This document shows, piece by piece, positions 58,827 through 64,000 of a stretch of 64,000 nt of DNA. The position numbers and the translations under genes were made by a program. The stretch covers positions 186,001 through 250,000 of the forward strand of contig JADJLP010000014.1 in the NCBI GenBank assembly GCA_016710065.1, given 5' to 3'. Source of the stretch: Candidatus Ideonella esbjergensis (lineage in GTDB: Bacteria > Pseudomonadota > Gammaproteobacteria > Burkholderiales > Burkholderiaceae_C). Position 1 is the first letter of the stretch, and the number at the start of each line of letters is the position of its first letter. The notes under the pieces are model-generated. The model ran no database searches and was not told the origin of the DNA. It saw only the letters and a program-made list of their open reading frames with translations.

Positions 58827-61800
58827 ATGCCACCCCGTCTTGCCGCCACCGCCCCTGTTGCCCCTGGCGCGCCGCCGGCACAGGCGACGCAGCGGGTGGT
58901 GAAGATACGGCGCGACTACAACGCCTGGGTGGCGGCCGAGTCGCTGGAGGACTACGCGCTGCGTTTCACGCCGCGTTCGTTCCGCCGCTGGTCGCCGTGG
59001 CGGGTGGCCAACACGGCCTTTGGCGCCGCCTCGTTCCTGGTGCTCGAAGCCGTGGGTGCCACGCTGCTGGTGCAGTACGGCTTTGCCAATGCGTTCTGGG
59101 CCATCCTGGCCACGGGGTTGGTGATTGCGCTGGCGGGTTGGCCCATCAGCGTTTATGCGGCGCGGCACGGGGTCGACATGGATTTGCTCACCCGTGGTGC
59201 CGGCTTTGGCTACCTGGGCTCCACCATCACCTCGCTGATCTACGCCAGCTTCACCTTCATCTTTTTTGCCCTCGAAGCGGCGGTGATGGCCTATGCGCTG
59301 GAGTTGGCGTTCGACATCCCGCCAGCCTGGGGCTATCTGCTGTGCGCCTTGGCGGTGATGCCACTGGCCACCTGGGGCGTCACCGTCATCAGCCGCTTGC
59401 AGGTGTGGACGCAGCCGCTGTGGTTGCTGATGCTGGTGCTGCCCTATGTGGCGGTGCTGCGGCTCAACCCCGGGCTGCTGGGCGAGCTGGCGGCCTATGC
59501 GGGTGAATCGGGCACGCATGGCGGCTTTCAGCTGCAGGCTTTTGGCGCAGCCACCACGGTGGGCATCGCGCTGATCACGCAGATGGGCGAGCAGGTGGAC
59601 TACCTGCGCTTCATGCCCGAGCGCACCGCCGCCAACAAGCGCAGTTGGTGGTTGGCTGTGGCGGCCGGCGGCCCAGGCTGGGTGCTGCCCGGCGTGCTGA
59701 AGATGCTGGGCGGCGCGCTGCTGGCCTTTTTGGCGCTGGGCCACATGGTGCCGGCCGAGCGCGCGGTGGACCCGAACCAGATGTACCTGGCCGCCTACGA
59801 GCAGGTGCTGGGCCACTACGGTTGGGCGGTGGCGGCCACGGCGCTGTTTGTGGTGGTGTCGCAGCTCAAGATCAACGTCACCAACGCCTATGCCGGCTCG
59901 CTGGCTTGGAGCAACTTCTTCTCGCGCGTGACCCACAGCCACCCGGGCCGCGTGGTGTGGATGGTGTTCAACACCTTGATCGCGCTGATGCTGATGGAGC
60001 TCGATGTGTTCCAGGCCATGGGCGGCGTGCTGGGCCTGTTCAGCAACATCGCCATCTCGTGGATCATGGCCGTGGTGGCCGACCTGGTCATCAACAAGCC
60101 CATGGGCTGGAGCCCGAAGGGCATCGAGTTCCGCCGCGCCTATTTGCATGACATCAACCCCGTGGGCGTGGGCGCGATGGGCCTGTCCTCGGTGCTGTCG
60201 GTGGCGGCGCACCTGGGCGCCTTTGGTGAGATGGCGCAGGCCTTCTCGGCGCTGATCGCCTTGGTCACAGCGCTGGTGGCGTCGCCCTTGATCGCCTGGG
60301 CCACGCAGGGCCGCTATTACCTCGCCCGTGAACCCGCGGACCTTCCCCGTCATTCCCGCGAAGAGTCTGCCCCCGCGAAGGCGTGGGGCGGGAATCCACC
60401 AGCAAGCGCCAACCTGTCCGAAGGCCCTTACGTGCGCCTGCAACGCTGCGTGGTCTGCGAGCGCGACTACGAAGGCGAGGACATGGCCCAATGCCCCGCC
60501 TACGGTGGCGTCATCTGCTCACTGTGCTGCACGCTGGATTCGCGCTGCCACGACCGCTGCAAGCCGCAGGCAAGGTTGGCCGACCAGATCTGGGCGCGCT
60601 GGTCTGCGCTGCTGCGCCGCACGCTGCCCAGCCGTTTGATGCCGCAGGTGGAAACCGGCCTGGGCCACTACCTGCTGCTGATGGGTCTGATCGTGCCGGC
60701 GCTGGGCGCGCTGTTTGGCCTGCTCTACCACCAGGAGCTCAAGGCCCTGACGCTGCGCAGCGAGTTCGACCCCAACCTGCTCGCGCAACTCGAGCCCACG
60801 CTGCGCGCGGGCTTCGTCAAGGCTTATGCCGCCTTGATGTTGGTGGCCAGTGTGGTGGCCTGGTGGCTGGTGCTGGCGCACCAGAGCCGGCGCGTGGCGC
60901 TGGAAGAGACCACGCGCCAGACCGAGGCCCTGGTGCGCGAGATCGCGCTGCACGAGCAAACCGACCTGCAACTGCAAGAGGCCAAGCGCATTGCCGACGC
61001 CGCCAACCAGGCCAAGACCCGCTACATCACCACCATCAGTCACGAGCTGCGCACGCCGCTCAATTCCATACTGGGCTATGCGCAACTGCTGGAGGACGAC
61101 CCGGCCATGCCCGCGCACCGCCGCCAGGCCGTGAGCGTCATCCGCCGTGGTGGCGACCATTTGCTGAGCCTGATCGAAGGCACGCTGGACGTGGCCCGCA
61201 TCGAGGGCGGCAAGCTCACGCTGGACGTGAAGCCCATGCGCTTTCGCGAAGGCATGGCCGAGATCGCGCGCATGTTCGCGCCCATGGCCCAGGCCAAGGG
61301 CATTGCCTTCCAGTTCGAAGGCGGCGACGCGTTGCCCGAAGTGGTGCGGGCCGACGAGCGGCGGCTGCGGCAGATCCTCATCAACGTCATCGGCAATGCG
61401 GTGAAGTTCACCAGCCAAGGGCAAGTCACGTTGCGGGTGCAGCACCAGCGCGAGATGGCGCGCATCGACGTCATCGACAGCGGCCCCGGCATGAGCGCCG
61501 AGGAGCTGGCCCGCGTGTTCGAGCCCTTTGTGCGCGGCTCGGCAGCGGGCAGCGCGGCGGCCGGCGGCACCGGCCTGGGCCTGACCATCAGCAAGATGCT
61601 CACCGACCTGATGGGTGGCGAGATGACCGTGGCCAGTACGCCGGGCCAGGGCAGCACCTTCAGCCTGCGGTTGTTTCTGCCCGAGGTGCGCGCCGAGCTG
61701 GCGGAACGCGAGCTGCCCCGGGCCCAGCGCCATGGCTACGCCGGGCCACGTCGTCACATCCTGGTGGTGGACAACGAAGAGGCCGACCGGCAACTGCTGG

Positions 61801-62408
61801 TCGACCTGCTGCAGCCCCAGGGTTTCGAGATCCACCAGGCCTGCTCGGGCGAGGACGCGCTGGCGCAGCTGGCCACGCTGAAGCCAGAAGCGCGACCCGA
61901 CGCCATCTTCATGGACCTGGCCATGCCCGGCCTCGACGGCTGGCAGACCATCGCCCGCATCCGCGCACGGCAGCTCAGCGACGCACCCTTGGCGGTGGTG
62001 TCGGCCAACGCCTTCGACCGCGGCCTGGACAACGAGGTGCAGCTGCCGGCAGCCGATTTCCTGGTCAAGCCAGTGCGCGTGGCCGACCTGCTCGACTGGC
62101 TGGGCCAACGCCTGCAACTGCAGTGGCTGCCGGCGCCCGAGGCCATGGCCCCCGCGCTGGCCGCCGACACGGCCCCAACCGAAGCCGCCGCCATCCACTA
62201 CCCACCCACCGAAGCCATCGAGCGCCTGCAGGCCCTGGTGGGCATGGGTTACCTGCGCGGCATCACCCGCGAGCTGGACCGCGTCGAGGCTGAGCACGTG
62301 GCCGCATCCGCCTTCATTGCCAGCCTGCGCCACATGGCGCGCGAATTCCAGCTCGACGCCATGACCCTGACCCTTTCGAAAGCCCTTGATGAGCTTCGCC
62401 GCCCTTGA
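58827..62408 (+). CDS. NCS1-type transporter fused to hybrid histidine kinase and receiver
   Basis: An 1193-residue sensor. Residues about 35-500 form an NCS1 (purine/cytosine/allantoin permease) transporter with about 12 TM segments (AANTAFGAASFL-like start, GADMDLLTRGAGFGYLG, LLINKPMGWSP region). An in-frame REP-derived linker (about 508-524) follows, then a Cys-rich cluster (about 540-582: CVVCERDYEGEDMAQCPAYG, CSLCC, CHDRC), two TM segments (about 611-690), the H-box SHELRTPLNSILGYA (about 735), an ATPase domain (GTGLGLTIS) and a receiver (about 976-1095, LVVDNEEAD, FMDLAMPG). The likely role is to sense a nucleobase-like or other NCS1 substrate while binding or transporting it. The response regulator start lies within its last 20 bp. 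Confidence 0.87.
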   Translation: MPPRLAATAPVAPGAPPAQATQRVVKIRRDYNAWVAAESLEDYALRFTPRSFRRWSPWRVANTAFGAASFLVLEAVGATLLVQYGFANAFWAILATGLVIALAGWPISVYAARHGVDMDLLTRGAGFGYLGSTITSLIYASFTFIFFALEAAVMAYALELAFDIPPAWGYLLCALAVMPLATWGVTVISRLQVWTQPLWLLMLVLPYVAVLRLNPGLLGELAAYAGESGTHGGFQLQAFGAATTVGIALITQMGEQVDYLRFMPERTAANKRSWWLAVAAGGPGWVLPGVLKMLGGALLAFLALGHMVPAERAVDPNQMYLAAYEQVLGHYGWAVAATALFVVVSQLKINVTNAYAGSLAWSNFFSRVTHSHPGRVVWMVFNTLIALMLMELDVFQAMGGVLGLFSNIAISWIMAVVADLVINKPMGWSPKGIEFRRAYLHDINPVGVGAMGLSSVLSVAAHLGAFGEMAQAFSALIALVTALVASPLIAWATQGRYYLAREPADLPRHSREESAPAKAWGGNPPASANLSEGPYVRLQRCVVCERDYEGEDMAQCPAYGGVICSLCCTLDSRCHDRCKPQARLADQIWARWSALLRRTLPSRLMPQVETGLGHYLLLMGLIVPALGALFGLLYHQELKALTLRSEFDPNLLAQLEPTLRAGFVKAYAALMLVASVVAWWLVLAHQSRRVALEETTRQTEALVREIALHEQTDLQLQEAKRIADAANQAKTRYITTISHELRTPLNSILGYAQLLEDDPAMPAHRRQAVSVIRRGGDHLLSLIEGTLDVARIEGGKLTLDVKPMRFREGMAEIARMFAPMAQAKGIAFQFEGGDALPEVVRADERRLRQILINVIGNAVKFTSQGQVTLRVQHQREMARIDVIDSGPGMSAEELARVFEPFVRGSAAGSAAAGGTGLGLTISKMLTDLMGGEMTVASTPGQGSTFSLRLFLPEVRAELAERELPRAQRHGYAGPRRHILVVDNEEADRQLLVDLLQPQGFEIHQACSGEDALAQLATLKPEARPDAIFMDLAMPGLDGWQTIARIRARQLSDAPLAVVSANAFDRGLDNEVQLPAADFLVKPVRVADLLDWLGQRLQLQWLPAPEAMAPALAADTAPTEAAAIHYPPTEAIERLQALVGMGYLRGITRELDRVEAEHVAASAFIASLRHMAREFQLDAMTLTLSKALDELRRP
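60349..60398. repeat. Degenerate REP copy inside a coding region
   Basis: The two half-motifs CGTCATTCCCGCGAAG and GCGGGAATCCA of the REP arm flank an interrupted insert with a second CCCCGCGAAGGCG core. It is read in frame as RHSREESAPAKAWGGNP in the transporter/kinase linker, so the gene tolerated or used it. Confidence 0.75.
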
Positions 62409-63366
62409 CCTGAACAGCACCGACGTGGTGCTGATCGTGGATGACGTGCCCGACAACCTGGCCGTGCTGCACGACGCACTTGATGAATCCGGCTACACCG
62501 TGCTGCTGGCCACCAATGGCGTGGATGCACTGACCCGCGCCGAGCAGGCCAAGCCCGACATCGTGCTGCTCGACGCGCTGATGCCCGGCATGGACGGCTT
62601 CGAGGTGGCGCGGCGGCTCAAGGCCAACCCGGCCACCGCCGCCATCCCCATCGTCTTCATGACCGGCCTCACCGACACCGAGCACGTGCTGGCCGGCTTT
62701 GGTGCCGGCGGGGTCGACTACGTCACCAAGCCCATACGCCCGCGGGAGGTGCTGGCGCGCATTGCCGCGCACCTGGGCAGCGCACGCGCCCAGCGCCAGG
62801 CCCGCAACGCACTGGACGCCTTTGGCCACGCCACTCTGGTGGTGCATGAGCGCAATGGCAAGCGGCTGTGGCAAACCGCGCTGGCGCGGCGGCTGATGAC
62901 GCAGTATTTTCCGGACGCCCCCGAGGTGGCCACACCGCCCGAGCTGATGGCCTGGGTGGCACGCGAATCGTTGCGCCGCCGCGCCGGGGCCGACCCGCTG
63001 ACGCTCACCATCGCGCGCGGTGCCCACCGGCTCAACTTCACGCTGCACCCCATGGACGCCGACCCCGGCGACCCGGCCAGCCACGAAGGCGAATGGCTGC
63101 TGGTGATGCGCGAAGAGTCAGAGACCGCGCTGCTGCAGGCGCTGGCGCAATCCTTCCCCACGCTCACGGCGCGCGAATCAGAGGTGCTGTACTGGGTCAT
63201 CCAGGGCAAGACCAACCGCGACATTGGCGACATCCTGGGCACCAGCCCGCGCACGGTGCACAAGCACCTGGAGCACGTGTTCGAGAAGCTGGGTGTGGAA
63301 ACGCGCACGGCCGCAGCCGGCTTGGCGCTCACCCGCGTGCGGGGTGGGCGCGGGGAAGGCGGCTGA
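62389..63366 (+). CDS. Receiver-LuxR response regulator of the NCS1-kinase fusion
   Basis: A 325-residue regulator: receiver (VLIVDDVPDNLAVL, VLLDALMPGMDGFE, VTKPIRPREVL), a middle region of about 110 residues without a known fold, and a C-terminal LuxR HTH (LTARESEVLYWVIQGKTNRD). ATG 62389 lies inside the end of the fusion gene (overlap of 20 bp), so translation is coupled and the pair is a two-component system. The middle region is unusual and could sense or dimerise. Confidence 0.9.
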   Translation: MSFAALDLNSTDVVLIVDDVPDNLAVLHDALDESGYTVLLATNGVDALTRAEQAKPDIVLLDALMPGMDGFEVARRLKANPATAAIPIVFMTGLTDTEHVLAGFGAGGVDYVTKPIRPREVLARIAAHLGSARAQRQARNALDAFGHATLVVHERNGKRLWQTALARRLMTQYFPDAPEVATPPELMAWVARESLRRRAGADPLTLTIARGAHRLNFTLHPMDADPGDPASHEGEWLLVMREESETALLQALAQSFPTLTARESEVLYWVIQGKTNRDIGDILGTSPRTVHKHLEHVFEKLGVETRTAAAGLALTRVRGGRGEGG

Positions 63367-63368
63367 GC

Positions 63369-64000
63369 TCAGGGGCTCACAAAGCGCATCTTTGTGCCCT
63401 GAAACTCGATGATGTCATCGTGCTTCAGCACGAGCTCCTTGTCGTGCAACTCGCTGCCGTTGACCTGCAGGCCGCCCGAGCCGGTCACCTGGGTGAGCAC
63501 AAAGCCGGTCGGGCGGCGGCAAATAGCCACGGCTTGCGCCCCTTGCCTGCCCACCGTGGTCACCACCTTGGTCAGCAGTATCTCGCGCCCACTGCCCTCG
63601 CCACTGAGGTACTGCACCATGGCCAGCTGCTTGGGCAGGGCCGCCGGCACCGTGTAGGGGTAAGTGGCTTTGTCGGCACCAAAGCCTGAACTGGCGGGCG
63701 TCAGCACGGTGGTTTTTTCGTAGCTGAAGGCGGCCTCCGCCAGGCCATCGCTCTGGTAGCGCAGGCGGCAGTTGCCCACTTCCAGCAGGTCTTCGGGCGA
63801 GAGCTGGTGGCGCTTGATGCGCACCCCGTTCACATAGGTGCCGTTGGTGCTGTTCATGTCCTCGACGACCAGGTCGTGGCCACTCAGGGTGAGCACGGCA
63901 TGCTGCCCGCTGACCATGCGGTCCTCGATCACGATGTCGTTGTGCGGCCGGCGGCCCAGTGTGGTTTGCGCCCGGCGTATGGGAAAGGCATGTCCCCGGG
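63369..64000 (-). CDS. FHA-domain protein, 5' end outside window
   Basis: The visible part begins in a phosphothreonine-binding FHA domain: LGRRPHNDIVIEDRMVSGQH, EDMNSTNGTYVNG and ELHDKELVLKHDD in a second FHA-like half. Two half-repeats (first about 1-75, second about 100-200 of the visible part) suggest a tandem FHA protein. The N-terminus lies beyond 64000, and no frameshift is seen. FHA proteins read phospho-proteins in signalling or secretion regulation; the partner kinase is not visible. Confidence 0.85.
   Translation of the reverse strand, partial: RGHAFPIRRAQTTLGRRPHNDIVIEDRMVSGQHAVLTLSGHDLVVEDMNSTNGTYVNGVRIKRHQLSPEDLLEVGNCRLRYQSDGLAEAAFSYEKTTVLTPASSGFGADKATYPYTVPAALPKQLAMVQYLSGEGSGREILLTKVVTTVGRQGAQAVAICRRPTGFVLTQVTGSGGLQVNGSELHDKELVLKHDDIIEFQGTKMRFVSP

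Overview
The window is GC-rich, densely coding DNA of a betaproteobacterium. Gene content points to the order Burkholderiales, probably the Comamonadaceae or the Rubrivivax/Roseateles/Leptothrix group. The evidence is the panB-panC pair, an adjoining DUF2145 pair, RdgC, hybrid kinases, and many CCCGCGAAGGCGGG-type palindromic repeats of the kind common in that order. I cannot name the species from the sequence alone.

Layout. 0-7.4 kb: a TrpB2-like tryptophan synthase (cut by the window edge), panB-panC for pantothenate, and an RND efflux adaptor plus a damaged RND permease. 7.5-12.4 kb: a TRAP-transporter remnant, an HDOD protein, ureG, and a RavA/ViaA-like MoxR ATPase with its VWA partner. 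12.4-17.2 kb: a collagen-like lipoprotein with Asp-box repeats beside a response regulator and a hybrid kinase. 17.2-24.5 kb: a scattered urease cluster (ureF, ureE, then ureC, ureB, ureA) with unrelated genes between its parts and a near-consensus sigma-54 promoter in front of ureA. 24.6-29.9 kb: glycogen genes glgC-glgA-glgP. 30-31.2 kb: an FTR1 iron permease and cupredoxin with a Fur-like box. 31.3-36.2 kb: rdgC, a secreted c-type haem protein, and a MoaD/ThiS-like protein paired with a BNR-repeat protein. 36.2-39.5 kb: a kinase/regulator/Crp signalling operon whose upstream region is interrupted by a complete IS5-family element (39580-40778). 40.9-42.3 kb: a DUF2145 pair.

The most interesting block is 42.4-58.6 kb, all on the minus strand. 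It runs from a LacI-type regulator through a TonB-dependent receptor, a GH144-like endo-beta-1,2-glucanase, a three-gene sugar ABC importer without ATPase, a large unassigned (alpha/alpha)6-type enzyme with binding domains and a serine-hydrolase lipoprotein to a GH94-like phosphorylase. I read it as a utilisation locus for beta-1,2-glucan (or a related glucan). It would deliver glucose-1-phosphate, the same metabolite handled by the nearby glycogen genes. The last 5 kb carries an NCS1-transporter/histidine-kinase/receiver fusion with its LuxR-type regulator, and a partial FHA protein.

A caution for every user: at least six conserved genes are broken by single-base length changes, three of them in G4 runs where G5 would restore the frame. 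This looks like systematic homopolymer error in the assembly rather than decay, so I annotate those genes across the shift and say so in each entry.
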